64,000 nucleotides of DNA from Aurantimonas sp965217685 (GTDB taxonomy: Bacteria; Pseudomonadota; Alphaproteobacteria; Rhizobiales; Rhizobiaceae): NCBI GenBank assembly GCA_965217685.1, contig CBDCIZ010000003.1, positions 496,001-560,000 on the forward strand, read 5' to 3'. Numbering within the stretch: the first letter of the stretch is position 1; every line of letters starts with the position of its first letter. The notes under the pieces are model-generated. The model was not told the origin of the DNA. It saw only the letters and a program-made list of their open reading frames with translations, and did not search any database. The position numbers and the translations under genes were made by a program. Positions 33,213 through 41,946 of this stretch are shown here, piece by piece.

Positions 33213-34988
33213 ATGAGCAACGCCCTGCCGAAGAACACCGCCGTCGAGACCGAGCCGGCCGAAACCGAGACCACGATCCTGCCCGGCACCAACACCGCCG
33301 TAATCGCCGAGGACGAGACCTTCGCCGGGCCTGCGCCGGACGACGACGCAAGTGCCCAAGGGGGCAATGGCAACATCGTCGCCCCGCAGGCAGGCCCGGA
33401 ACCGGTCGTGGCGCCCGCCGAGTCGCTGCTGCGTTTCATCACCTGCGGCTCGGTGGACGACGGCAAATCGACGCTGATCGGCCGCCTGCTCTACGAGACC
33501 AACGCGGTCTTCGACGACCAGATGGAAGCGCTACAGCGCGATTCGAAGAAATTCGGCACCACCGGCGGCGATCTCGACTTCGCGCTGCTGGTCGACGGCC
33601 TGTCGGCCGAGCGCGAGCAGGGCATCACCATCGACGTCGCCTATCGCTATTTCTCGACTGGCAACCGTGCCTTCATCATCGCCGACACGCCGGGCCACGA
33701 GCAGTACACCCGCAACATGGCGACCGGCGCCTCTCAGGCCGAGCTGGCGGTGATCCTCGTCGATGCGCGAAAAGGTATCCTGCCGCAGACGCGGCGGCAT
33801 TCCTTCATTACCTCGCTCGTCGGCATCAAGAGCGTCGTCATCGCCATCAACAAGATGGACCTCGTCGACTTCTCTCAGGAACGGTTCGAGGCGATCAAGC
33901 GCGAATACGAGACGATCCTGCCGAATTTCGGCTTCACCGACGTCTCCTACATCCCGCTGTCGGCCAAGAACGGCGACAACATCGTCACCGCCTCGCCGAA
34001 CACGCCCTGGCACACCGGCGAGACGCTGCTGAAGCGGCTGGAAACGGCGACGCCCACCACCTTCGATGCGGCGACATCACCCTTCCGCCTGCCGGTGCAG
34101 TGGGTCAACCGTCCGAACCTCGACTTCCGTGGCTTTGCCGGCACCATCGTCGGCGGCGCGGTCAAGGCCGGAGATGACGTTCGCGTTCTGCCGGGCGATC
34201 GAAGAACCTCGGTAAAAGGCGTCTGGGGGCCCGATGGCGCGATCGACGGGGCCGAAAACGGCGCGGCGGTGACGCTGACGCTTGCCGACGAAGTCGACGT
34301 CTCGCGAGGCGACGTTCTCGTTGCGGCAAACGACAAGATCGCCGCCGCGCGCACGATCAAGGCGCAAATCCTGTGGATGTCCGACAAGGCGCTGGTTTCG
34401 ACCGGCCGCTACGTCGCGCAGCTTGCCGCCTCGACGACGCCCGCCAGCGTCCGAAGCCTCGACAAGGCGATCGACATCCATTCGTTCGAGGCCAAGCCGG
34501 TCAACGCGCTGCTGATGAACGAGATCGGCGAGGTGACGATCGCCTTTGACCGGCCGGTCGTCGTTGCGCGCTACGAGGAAAGCCGCGAGCTCGGCTCCTT
34601 CATCCTGATCGATCCTCTCTCGAACGAGACGATGGCGCTCGGGGTCGTGCGTTTGCTTCCCGGCGAAGGTGCAAGCGTCGCTGCCCCCACAGCCGCAGTC
34701 GAAACCGTCTCGGCCAGGCAGAAGCTCTTGAGTCTCTGGTTCGGCGACGAGAATCCGGGCGTGGCCGGTTCGCCGGATCGGGGAGCAGTGGTGCGCTATC
34801 GCGCTGCGGCGGCGGTGTTCTTCGTCTTCGTCGCCTTCCTGTTCGGGCTGAACCCGCTGTTGACGCTCCCCTTGGCGCTGATCGACTTCGTCGTGCGGCC
34901 CTTCCTGCGCATTGCCTTCGGCGCGACCATCGCGACAAAGAAAGCGTCGAGCGATTCGACCACGGTCGGGGACGGAGCCGGCATATGA
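33213..34988 (+). CDS. cysN: Sulfate adenylyltransferase subunit 1 with unusual terminal extensions
   Basis: 591-aa GTPase subunit of ATP sulfurylase. G1 GSVDDGKST (about 79-87), DTPGHEQYTRNMATGAS, NKMDLVDFSQERF and the EF-Tu-like beta domains are all present. Two things are odd. The first ~68 residues are an acidic, Pro/Ala-rich extension before SLLRFITCG. After the beta domains there is no CysC kinase but a tail with two hydrophobic segments (AAAAVFFVFVAFLFGLNPLLTLPLALIDFVV), which predict membrane association. The ATG at 33213 is used; the frame is open from 33171. Confidence 0.9.
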   Translation: MSNALPKNTAVETEPAETETTILPGTNTAVIAEDETFAGPAPDDDASAQGGNGNIVAPQAGPEPVVAPAESLLRFITCGSVDDGKSTLIGRLLYETNAVFDDQMEALQRDSKKFGTTGGDLDFALLVDGLSAEREQGITIDVAYRYFSTGNRAFIIADTPGHEQYTRNMATGASQAELAVILVDARKGILPQTRRHSFITSLVGIKSVVIAINKMDLVDFSQERFEAIKREYETILPNFGFTDVSYIPLSAKNGDNIVTASPNTPWHTGETLLKRLETATPTTFDAATSPFRLPVQWVNRPNLDFRGFAGTIVGGAVKAGDDVRVLPGDRRTSVKGVWGPDGAIDGAENGAAVTLTLADEVDVSRGDVLVAANDKIAAARTIKAQILWMSDKALVSTGRYVAQLAASTTPASVRSLDKAIDIHSFEAKPVNALLMNEIGEVTIAFDRPVVVARYEESRELGSFILIDPLSNETMALGVVRLLPGEGASVAAPTAAVETVSARQKLLSLWFGDENPGVAGSPDRGAVVRYRAAAAVFFVFVAFLFGLNPLLTLPLALIDFVVRPFLRIAFGATIATKKASSDSTTVGDGAGI

Positions 34989-35015
34989 GCCGCTGCGACG
35001 TCGCCGATGCTCGTC

Positions 35016-35051
35016 GAAAGCCGTGAAAGCCGTGAAAGCCGTGAAAGCGGC
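35016..35051 (+). repeat. 9-bp tandem repeat downstream of cysN
   Basis: GAAAGCCGT occurs three times in tandem (35016, 35025, 35034) followed by a partial fourth unit. In one frame it would encode SRE repeats (ORF 35007-35210, 67 aa, ending in a hydrophobic LVDAALLALSVGACLALAGGFIG). That short frame has no clear Shine-Dalgarno, so it is not called as a gene. Confidence 0.6.
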
Positions 35052-35269
35052 GACCCCTCGGCGGGCCGTTCTTGCAATGGTCGGGGTTCGTCGAAGGCAA
35101 GCCTGCGCACCATGCGCGAGCGCATCGCCAGCCTGCCGCTTGTCGACGCCGCGCTCCTCGCGCTGTCTGTCGGCGCGTGCCTCGCCCTTGCCGGCGGTTT
35201 CATCGGCTGACGCATATCATTCGACTGTGTCCTATAACGTGGCCGAACGCAGGAACGAATCCGATGGAG

Positions 35270-35461
35270 TCAATCCAGTTCCCGGGCTTCCGACGGCAGC
35301 ATGATCGGAATGCCGTCGCGGATGGGAAAGGCGAGCTTGGCAGCGCGCGAAATCAGTTCGTTCTTGTCGCGATCGTAGGTCAACACCGATTTCGTCAACG
35401 GGCAGACGAGAAGCTCGAGCAGCTTCGGGTCGGGGCGCTGGCTGTCCTTGATGATGCTCAC
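35270..35461 (-). CDS. Trm112-like small zinc-ribbon-related protein
   Basis: 63-aa protein with the Trm112/YcaR pattern: DPKLLELLVCPLTKSVLTYD, then NELISRAAKLAFPIRDGIPIMLPSEARELD. Only one Cys (CP) is retained of the zinc-binding set, as in many alphaproteobacterial members. Start is GTG at 35461 preceded by GGGGAATCC; the frame continues to 35611 but the extension is unlike the family. Confidence 0.82.
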   Translation of the reverse strand: MSIIKDSQRPDPKLLELLVCPLTKSVLTYDRDKNELISRAAKLAFPIRDGIPIMLPSEARELD

Positions 35462-35567
35462 TGTGGATTCCCCGTCCCGAACTGTGACGATAATTCGCTT
35501 CGCTCGATCGAGACGATCAACGCTCCGACCGTGTAACCCCGGCCGATCAACTCGGGTTGCACGGTCG

Positions 35568-36251
35568 CTATTGCAGTGTCCGCGACGGACCATCGTCTCC
35601 GCCACCACCACGGGCCAGCGAAATCTCGGTCATCGCGACGAGCGTCTCGGCCCGCATCTTCAAATCCGGCGCTTCGAGCAGCGCCTGCTTTTCCGCCGCG
35701 CCGTAGGGCGACATCATGCACAAGGCGTTGACCAGCGTTTCGTTCGAGGCGCGAGTCACGCTCTCCCAGTCGGCGTCGAGCTGGTTGGCGTCAAGATAGT
35801 TGCGGAACGCCTTCAAAAGGCCCTCGCGATCGACCTCCTTGGCGCCTTCAGACAGGTCGAGATCGCTCAGGAATGGTGCGGTGTGACACGAACGATAGGG
35901 CTTCTTCGCGGCAAGTTCGTCGAGGACGCGAAACCGAACGATGCCGTGAAGGTTGACAACATAGCGCCCGTCACCGGATTCGGTAAGGGACGTAATGCGC
36001 CCGAAGCAGCCGATCTTGCAGAGCTCCGGCTCGCCATCAGCCCGCTTGGCGCCGTCGAGGCTCGGCTGGATCATTCCGACCACGCGATGTGTCGCCATCG
36101 CATCGTCGATCATCTGAAGATAACGCGGCTCGAAAATGTTGAGCGGCAATTGTCCGCCTGGCAGCAAGAGCGCGCCGGACAGTGGGAAGACCGGAACCGT
36201 ATAGGGCAGATCGTTCTCCGACCTGTAGTTGACATTACCGGCGTGAACCAA
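35568..36251 (-). CDS. LON peptidase substrate-binding domain protein
   Basis: 227-aa protein containing only the N-terminal (PUA-like) domain of Lon: TVPVFPLSGALLLPGGQLPLNIFEPRYLQMIDDAM, VGMIQPSLDG, LCKIGCFGRITSLTESGDGRYVVNLHGIVRFRV and a helical C-terminus. No ATPase or protease domain. Start TTG 36251 has GGAGA seven bases upstream and aligns with the family N-terminus. The cluster with the CnoX-like and Trm112-like genes is conserved in Rhizobiales. Confidence 0.88.
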   Translation of the reverse strand: MVHAGNVNYRSENDLPYTVPVFPLSGALLLPGGQLPLNIFEPRYLQMIDDAMATHRVVGMIQPSLDGAKRADGEPELCKIGCFGRITSLTESGDGRYVVNLHGIVRFRVLDELAAKKPYRSCHTAPFLSDLDLSEGAKEVDREGLLKAFRNYLDANQLDADWESVTRASNETLVNALCMMSPYGAAEKQALLEAPDLKMRAETLVAMTEISLARGGGGDDGPSRTLQ

Positions 36252-36380
36252 GGATCGTCTCCGTTACAGCATCCTGATCTGGAACCCGCACGCGCGATCT
36301 CAAGGGTTTATCGGCCAACTGCGGCAATCGGCTTCGCCGGGCGCACCCTTGGTGCCCGGCCGCTTAACGAGATAAGATGC

Positions 36381-37487
36381 TCAGGAAAACAGCAGTGACG
36401 ACAACCTGCGCCGCGCGTCCCGCGTGGCCGGATCCATCGGGCCCCAGGCATCGAAGAACTCCAGGAGTTTGGCCCGCGCGCCATCGTCCTTGAAGGTCCG
36501 TTCGCGGCGGATGATCTCCAGCAGATGGCCGGCCGCCGTCGCTCGGTCACCCTTCGCCTGGGCGATCAACGCGAGATCGTAGCGCGCCTGATGATCGTCG
36601 GCATCGCCTTCGATTCGCGCCTGCAGTTGCGCCGGGTCGCCCAGTTCGGCAATTTCGTCGGCCAGCTTCAACTTGGTGCGAACCGCCGCGATCGGCGGGT
36701 CTTCGGCCTTGTCCGAGTTCGAGGCGGTGAAATCGTCGACGAGGCCGCGCGCCTTTTCGGGCTGGTTCAGCGCCAGATAGCATTCGGCAACGCCACCAGC
36801 CGCGCCCGCATGGGCAGGATCGTGCCGCAGGATCGCGCCGTAATATTGTGCGGCGCCGTCGACGTCGCCGTCGCCCATGAGCTGTGCCGCTTTCTCGAAG
36901 GCGGCGGCCACCGGATCGTCTTCCAGGCCACCCGTCCCGCCCTTGGCGCCGGAGGTCAGGCGGTCGATGAAGGCCTTGATCTCGCTCTCGGGCAGCGCGC
37001 CCATGAAGCCATCGACCGGCTGGCCATCGACGAAGGCGAAGACCGCCGGGATCGACTGGACACCGAGCTGGCCTGCGATCGAGGGATGCTGGTCGATGTC
37101 CATCTTGACCAGCTTCACCTTGCCGGCGGCAGCTGTGACCGCGCGCTCCAGGATCGGCGTCAGCTGCTTGCACGGGCCGCACCAGGGCGCCCAGAAGTCG
37201 ACGATGACCGGCTGGCGGCGCGACTCCTGGATGACGTCAGCCGAAAACTGCGCTGTCGTCGTATCCTTGATCAGTTCGGCCGCGGACGGCGCCGGCGCGC
37301 TGGCCGCGCCGAACCCCTGCAGGGTGGTGATGCCGGCTGAGGCGGCAGCTGAAGCACCGGCGGCGCTGCCTTGCGGCCGCGTCGCTTGCGGTGAGGCGGT
37401 GCCCCGCATCTGCTCGCCATAGCCGCCTTGCGCATCGTAAGGATTGTCGCCCGAATTGGGTCCGCCCGAGTAAGGATTATCGCTCAT
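36381..37487 (-). CDS. Thioredoxin-TPR protein (CnoX/YbbN-like)
   Basis: 368-aa protein. A 75-residue low-complexity Ala/Gly/Pro-rich N-terminus precedes a thioredoxin domain with WCGPC active site (Cys103, Cys106) and cis-Pro SIPAVFAFVDG. The C-terminal ~180 residues form TPR-like repeats (DPVAAAFEKAAQLMGDGDVDGAAQYYGAILRHDPAHAGA, EKARGLVDDF). YbbN/CnoX proteins act as redox-linked chaperone partners of GroEL; here the active-site Cys pair is intact. ATG overlaps the ProX-like stop. Confidence 0.9.
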   Translation of the reverse strand: MSDNPYSGGPNSGDNPYDAQGGYGEQMRGTASPQATRPQGSAAGASAAASAGITTLQGFGAASAPAPSAAELIKDTTTAQFSADVIQESRRQPVIVDFWAPWCGPCKQLTPILERAVTAAAGKVKLVKMDIDQHPSIAGQLGVQSIPAVFAFVDGQPVDGFMGALPESEIKAFIDRLTSGAKGGTGGLEDDPVAAAFEKAAQLMGDGDVDGAAQYYGAILRHDPAHAGAAGGVAECYLALNQPEKARGLVDDFTASNSDKAEDPPIAAVRTKLKLADEIAELGDPAQLQARIEGDADDHQARYDLALIAQAKGDRATAAGHLLEIIRRERTFKDDGARAKLLEFFDAWGPMDPATRDARRRLSSLLFS

Positions 37488-38011
37488 TCCGCCTGCTCGT
37501 CGCCATCGCCTGCCGGACCGTCGAGCTTCAGGAGGAGCGGCTCGTGCCCGGTGGATTTCAAGAACGCCATCAGATCCGCCGTGGCGAGAGTGGTCGTCGC
37601 CGTGTTCGTCAGCGGATGGCAATTCACCATATCGTGCATCAGGAGACCTTCATCAAGCACGACCGTAACACGACCGTCCGTGTCGTTGATGACGCCGAAG
37701 GCGGTCACCGAGCCGGGCGTGACCCCGAGCAGCGCCATCATCTGGTCGGGGCCGGCGAAGGACAGACGCCCGCTGCCACCGATCTGTCGGTGCAGGCCCT
37801 TCAGGTCGATCGCGCTCGACTCCTCGGCGACCACCAGGAAGATGCGGCCCTTCTTGTCCTTCAGAAACAGGTTCTTCGTGTGCCCGCCGACGATCTCGCC
37901 GCGCAGGCTCTGGCTTTCCGACACGCTGTGGAGCGGCGGATGCTCCATGGTCGTCGTCTCGATGCCGAGCTTTCGAAGATAGTCGAACAGCTCCGCGCGC
38001 CCTGCCGTCAT
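37484..38011 (-). CDS. Prolyl-tRNA deacylase-like (ProX/YbaK) protein
   Basis: 175-aa YbaK/aminoacyl-tRNA editing domain: MTAGRAELFDYLRKLGIETTTMEHPPLHSVSES, GEIVGGHTKNLFLKDKKGRIFLVVAEES with the conserved Lys of KNLFL, GGSGRLSFAGPDQMMALLGVTPGSVTAFGV and HPLTNTATTTLATADLMAFL. Members remove Ala mischarged onto tRNA-Pro. Overlaps the CnoX-like gene by 4 bases. Confidence 0.9.
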   Translation of the reverse strand: MTAGRAELFDYLRKLGIETTTMEHPPLHSVSESQSLRGEIVGGHTKNLFLKDKKGRIFLVVAEESSAIDLKGLHRQIGGSGRLSFAGPDQMMALLGVTPGSVTAFGVINDTDGRVTVVLDEGLLMHDMVNCHPLTNTATTTLATADLMAFLKSTGHEPLLLKLDGPAGDGDEQAE

Positions 38012-38411
38012 CCGTCTCGCTCCCCGAAACCATTGCTCATCGCGTCCCGCCGGCTTTAGCCCGGCAGGCGGCGCGCCTCAACAGGGCTGGACCCTGCCCG
38101 AAGGACGCAAGGGCTCGCTGGCGCGCATGCGCATGAGCGAGAAAAGATGGCTCGGCCTCAAGCATTCCCACCCGCGACATGCCCTCGGCGCATGCCAAAC
38201 GGGAATGCGGTCCTTGCGGGGACCGAACCGCCCTCATGCGCCAAGGACGCAAACGCGCCACCGCAATGACGGTCGGGAGCGGACGCCGAAAAGACGCCCA
38301 CCCCACGCGACCGAAATCCTTTGCATCGGCCCGTCAATTCCCTGTTGCATTCGCCGATGTGATCGGTCATACACCCGCCATCCGCGGCAAGCACATCGCC
38401 GCACGGAGCGG

Positions 38412-38486
38412 GCGGGCGTAGCTCAGGGGTAGAGCACAACCTTGCCAAGGTTGGGGTCGTGGGTTCGAATCCCATCGCCCGCTCCA
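38412..38486 (+). tRNA. tRNA-Gly (anticodon GCC)
   Basis: 75-base cloverleaf: acceptor GCGGGCG pairs with CGCCCGC, D-arm TAGCTCAGGGGTAGAGCA, anticodon loop CTTGCCAAG giving GCC, T-arm GTGGGTTCGAATCCCAT, encoded CCA end at 38484-38486. It lies at the left edge of the decayed conjugative element and may have been its attachment site (inference). Confidence 0.96.
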
Positions 38487-38820
38487 GTTTCTTCAAGAAT
38501 TTCAGATACTTATATCTACGAACCTTACCCCGAAGACGAGCGTTTTCGGTTTGGTTCCCACATGGTGTCCACCGCGGTGGCGCGTTACAGCGTGGTCTGT
38601 CGCATTTTCGGCGCTTCAAGGGTGCACCGGGTCAGGCGAAAACACGTTGGAGCGCTTCTGCTAAGAGTTCGTCAGTTGTCGCCCGTGGCGCCCTCAGGAT
38701 GGGAAAAATTCTGAGCCGTATCTCGTGTTCGTTATCGATATGGACCATAGGACGATATTTGGGTTGGCGCGCATGTCCCGGACCACCTTCACTCGCGCCT
38801 ACAAACTCTTTTGAATGCTT
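38487..38820. other. Region after tRNA-Gly without a confident gene
   Basis: About 330 bases of lower-GC DNA. One minus-strand short frame (38632-38748, 38 aa, MVHIDNEHEIRLRIFPIL..., TTDELLAEALQRVFA) could be a small gene or remnant. No integrase fragment was recognised. Confidence 0.35.
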
Positions 38821-39087
38821 CTATGACTTTCGAGGATTTCGCCGGTCGTGTTGTTTGATGCGTTCGCTAAGCGCTTCGGTATCCGGCCGAACCAAATCTA
38901 GGTGGTCAACTTCAAGCGCCTGCGCCAATTCAAAAATCGTCACGACAGCCGGATTTCGGAGCCCCCGCTCCAAGTCGCTGAGATATTGCTGGGAGAAGCC
39001 AGAAACCTCGGCCAATCGCTCCTGCGTCCACGTTCGTTCCAGCCTGATTCGCCTTACATTTCGTCCAACCAGTCGCCGCATATCCAT
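38821..39087 (-). CDS. XRE-family HTH transcriptional regulator
   Basis: 88-aa protein that is mostly a Cro/C1-type HTH: VGRNVRRIRLERTWTQERLAEVSGFSQQYLSDLERGLRNPAVVTIFELAQALEVDHLDLVRP. Its position at the end of the mobile element, divergent from the DUF2285-type genes, suggests control of element genes. Composition differs from core neighbours (more A/T). Confidence 0.85.
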   Translation of the reverse strand: MDMRRLVGRNVRRIRLERTWTQERLAEVSGFSQQYLSDLERGLRNPAVVTIFELAQALEVDHLDLVRPDTEALSERIKQHDRRNPRKS

Positions 39088-39242
39088 CGCGGCAGGATTG
39101 GCGCTTTACATACTTTAAGTTTATCTACTATAGTGTGTATCGCTTCAGTTCGACGGCGGCAGTCACCCGTAACTGGTTGCCAGATTGATTTTATTGGCCG
39201 TCCTTATCGTTGTGATCGCACCATCCAGGTTCCGGGGACATC

Positions 39243-39509
39243 ATGAATGAATTGACCATCCTCGACGAACCGCCCGACGCTCCGACCGTCACCGATTACG
39301 ATCTGGCGCATACGATCACCTATCTGCGCCTGCTCGATGCCGATGCCGACGGCGCCGACTGGCAGGAGGTGGCGCGGATCGTTTTGGACATCGATCCAGC
39401 TGAGAACCCCGATCGCGTCCGTCATATCCATGAACGCCATCTCGCACGGGCGCGCTGGATGACCGAACACGGCTATCGCGACCTACTGCGGCGCGCCGAC
39501 ACACATTGA
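39243..39509 (+). CDS. Small DUF2285-associated protein of alphaproteobacterial ICEs
   Basis: 88-aa protein: DYDLAHTITYLRLLDADADGADWQEVARIVLDIDPAENPDRVRHIHERHLARARWMTEHGYRDLLRRA. It resembles the short DUF2285/RovC-related proteins that precede the DUF6499-DUF2285 regulator in rhizobial integrative elements. Exact function unknown; probably part of the element's transcriptional control. Confidence 0.7.
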   Translation: MNELTILDEPPDAPTVTDYDLAHTITYLRLLDADADGADWQEVARIVLDIDPAENPDRVRHIHERHLARARWMTEHGYRDLLRRADTH

Positions 39510-39636
39510 CGTCATGCGTGTGGCGCATGGGGTCGTGCGCTTTAGGGGACTTCCGAACGAGCCAAATCTTGCAAGACTGCTCCGAACGCACCGCAGGCCG
39601 ATGCTACGTCGCGGCCGGGTCATGGGAGCGTCTGCC

Positions 39637-40228
39637 ATGCCGATCGCGGACTGGCGGTCGAAGACCGCCTACAAGAGCCTTGAGAATGTTCCATTCCGCG
39701 GTATCGCCTGGGAATATCTGCGCCGCAACACGCAATACGCTCGCACCTATCGCCAAGCCATGAGTGTCTCCAGCGCCGATCCAGCGGATGAATCCGCTCG
39801 GCGCTGGGGGCTGCGGTTTCCCGGTCGACCCGGATCAGCCCGCGACGACTGAACAGCTTTTCTGGCTGGCGACCGTGTCGCCCGATATCGTCGCCATGCT
39901 GGGGCTGCCGAGCGATGTATCCGATCGACCGCAGGTCCCGCTCGATCAGACCGATGCGTCGCGCTCTGACATTGCCGGCACGCATTTTGTCATCGACGAC
40001 GTTCACCAGGGTCTCAGCCTGGACGGCACGATGACTGCGCCGGTTGGCGTCCTCCTGCCTTTCGACGATTGGCTTCCCGCCCGCCTCGAAGCGACGCTGG
40101 CTCTGTGGCGCACGCTGCAGGGCCAGCACGCCGTCGAACCGCGTCCACCCACCCCGCAGCGTCGCGCCCGTTTGATCCTCGGTTTGCGCGCCCTCGACGG
40201 CCGTGACGATGGCGCGAGCTATCGCGAA
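39637..40228 (+). pseudogene. DUF6499-DUF2285 regulator, 5' part (frameshifted, cut by IS21)
   Basis: Starts MPIADWRSKTAYKSLENVPFRGIAWEYLRRNTQYARTYRQ, the DUF6499 domain, then ARRWGLRFP. At the CCC run 39820-39822 the frame shifts by one base. The next frame continues as VDPDQPATTEQLFWLATVSPDIVAML and the DUF2285 domain up to LILGLRALDGRDDGASYRE, ending at 40228 where the second IS21-family element begins. The shift looks like a one-base insertion. The native gene continues at 42834. Confidence 0.82.
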
Positions 40229-40233
40229 TGCGG

Positions 40234-40337
40234 GTTTCGGTAAGTCCCGGACAGTGATTTCAGAAAGTCGCGGACACGGATTTCGGTAAGTCGCGGACAG
40301 CGATTCCGGAAAGTCCCGGACAGATAATTTCGGGCTG
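40234..40337 (+). repeat. Tandem terminal repeats of IS21 copy 2
   Basis: Four spaced copies of a motif of the form TTTC(A/G)G(T/A)AAGTC(C/G)CGGACAG, with variants, occur in the first 110 bases. Such repeated IstA-binding sites at the left end are typical of IS21-family elements. Confidence 0.7.
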
Positions 40338-40398
40338 GGTGCGGATTTCGAGAGCGCCGTTTTGGCAGGTTCATCGTCCACGAGGACGAGAGGGACCG

Positions 40399-41946
40399 AT
40401 GCCGAGACGGAGAGCTGCGAGACGAACCACAATGAAGGACATAAAGGCGATCCTTCGCCTGACTTACGCCGAGGGCTTGTCGATCCGTGAGGTTGGCGAG
40501 CGGCTGCGGATCGGGCGCACGAGCGTCTCGACCTATCTGCTTCGCGCCCGGGAAGCGGGCATCACCGGATGGCCGCCGCCGGAGGACTTTGACGACGCCG
40601 GTCTTGAGCCGGTCCTGTTCAAGCGGATGGGTCGGCCGCCACGTGATCTCAGCGAGCCGGACTGGCCGGCAATGTCGCGCGAGTTGAAGCGTAAGGGCGT
40701 GACGCGAACGCTTTTATGGCAGGAATACCGCGCCGCGCACCCGGACGGCTACGGTTACACCTGGTTCTGCGAAGGTTTGCAGGCGTTCGAACATCGTCGT
40801 AGCCCGACATTCCGCAACCACTTCGAGGCCGGTGCGGTCATGCAGACCGATTATGCCGGTCACACGGTGCCGATCTTCGATCTCGACAAGGGACGGCTCA
40901 TCGAGGCGCAGATCTTCGTCGCCGTGCTCGGCGCCTCGTCCTTCACCTTCGCCTACGCCAGCGTCAGCCAGGCGCTGCCGGACTGGATCGAAGGGCAATG
41001 CCGTGCCTTGGCCTTCTTCGGAGGCGTGCCGAAGAGCATCGTCTGCGACAATCTGAAGGCGGGCGTCGCCAAGGCCTTGTGGTTCGAGCCGACCATCAAC
41101 CCGACGTTTGCGGCGATGGCCGAGCATTACAACACGACCATTCTGCCGACCCGGGTTCGCAAGCCACGGGACAAGGCGAAAGTCGAGGGCGCGGTCCTGA
41201 TCGTGGAGCGCTGGATCCTGGCGCGCCTGCGCAATCGACGCTTCTTCTCGATCGCCGAGTTGAACGTCGCGATCCGCGAACTTCTCGACGATCTCAACGA
41301 TCGGCCGATGCGTCATGTCGGCCAGAGCCGCCGTCAGTTGTTCGAGGCGGTCGAGCACGAAGCCCTGTCGCCGTTGCCGGCGGCGCCCTTCGAATATGCC
41401 GAATGGAAAACCGCCAAGGTCCATCCCGACTATCACGTCGACGTCGAGCGGACGGTTTATTCCGTGCCGCACGGTCTGATCGGCCAGCAGGTCCAGGTGC
41501 GGCTGACCCACCGCGTCGTCGAGATCTTCCACAATCACAAGCGCGTCGCCAGCCATGTTCGTCGCTCGGCGCGCTCCGGCCATGTCACCGTCAACGAGCA
41601 TATGCCCAAGGCGCACCAGCGCTACGCCAACACGACGCCGGAAAGCCTGATGCGGCAAGCGGCCAAGATCGGCGCCAATACCGCCATTCTCGTCGAGCGG
41701 CTGATGCGCGACCGGCCGCATCCCGAGCAGGGTTACCGCTCCGCCATGGGCGTCATCTCTCTCGCACGCCGGTTCGACAGGCCTCGTCTCGAGGCGGCCT
41801 GCGAACGCGCCCTGACGATCGACGCGATCTCCTATTCCTCAGTCAACGCCATTCTCAAATCCGGGCTCGATCGGGCCAAACCCTCAGAGCCCGTCAGACC
41901 CTCGCCGCCGCACGGCAACATCCGCGGCACCTCCTACTATCAATGA
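40399..41946 (+). CDS. istA: IS21-family transposase IstA (copy 2)
   Basis: 515-aa transposase: HTH (IKAILRLTYAEGLSIREVGERLRIGRTSVSTYLLRAREAG), integrase core GAVMQTDYAGHTVPI (Asp), SIVCDNLKAGV (Asp) and RDKAKVEGAVLIVERWI (Glu). The C-terminal part includes YHVDVERTVYSVPHGLIGQ. Distinct from copy 1 by sequence. Start at ATG 40399 (MPRRRAARRTTMKDI); the frame is open from 40339. Confidence 0.92.
   Translation: MPRRRAARRTTMKDIKAILRLTYAEGLSIREVGERLRIGRTSVSTYLLRAREAGITGWPPPEDFDDAGLEPVLFKRMGRPPRDLSEPDWPAMSRELKRKGVTRTLLWQEYRAAHPDGYGYTWFCEGLQAFEHRRSPTFRNHFEAGAVMQTDYAGHTVPIFDLDKGRLIEAQIFVAVLGASSFTFAYASVSQALPDWIEGQCRALAFFGGVPKSIVCDNLKAGVAKALWFEPTINPTFAAMAEHYNTTILPTRVRKPRDKAKVEGAVLIVERWILARLRNRRFFSIAELNVAIRELLDDLNDRPMRHVGQSRRQLFEAVEHEALSPLPAAPFEYAEWKTAKVHPDYHVDVERTVYSVPHGLIGQQVQVRLTHRVVEIFHNHKRVASHVRRSARSGHVTVNEHMPKAHQRYANTTPESLMRQAAKIGANTAILVERLMRDRPHPEQGYRSAMGVISLARRFDRPRLEAACERALTIDAISYSSVNAILKSGLDRAKPSEPVRPSPPHGNIRGTSYYQ

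Noticed and set aside
35016..35051. Possible CRISPR array
   Set aside because: Units of 9 bp in direct tandem without spacers; no cas genes in the window.
38458..39118. 219-codon plus-strand ORF overlapping tRNA-Gly and the XRE gene
   Set aside because: Overlaps a tRNA and is antisense to a convincing HTH gene; no domain of its own.
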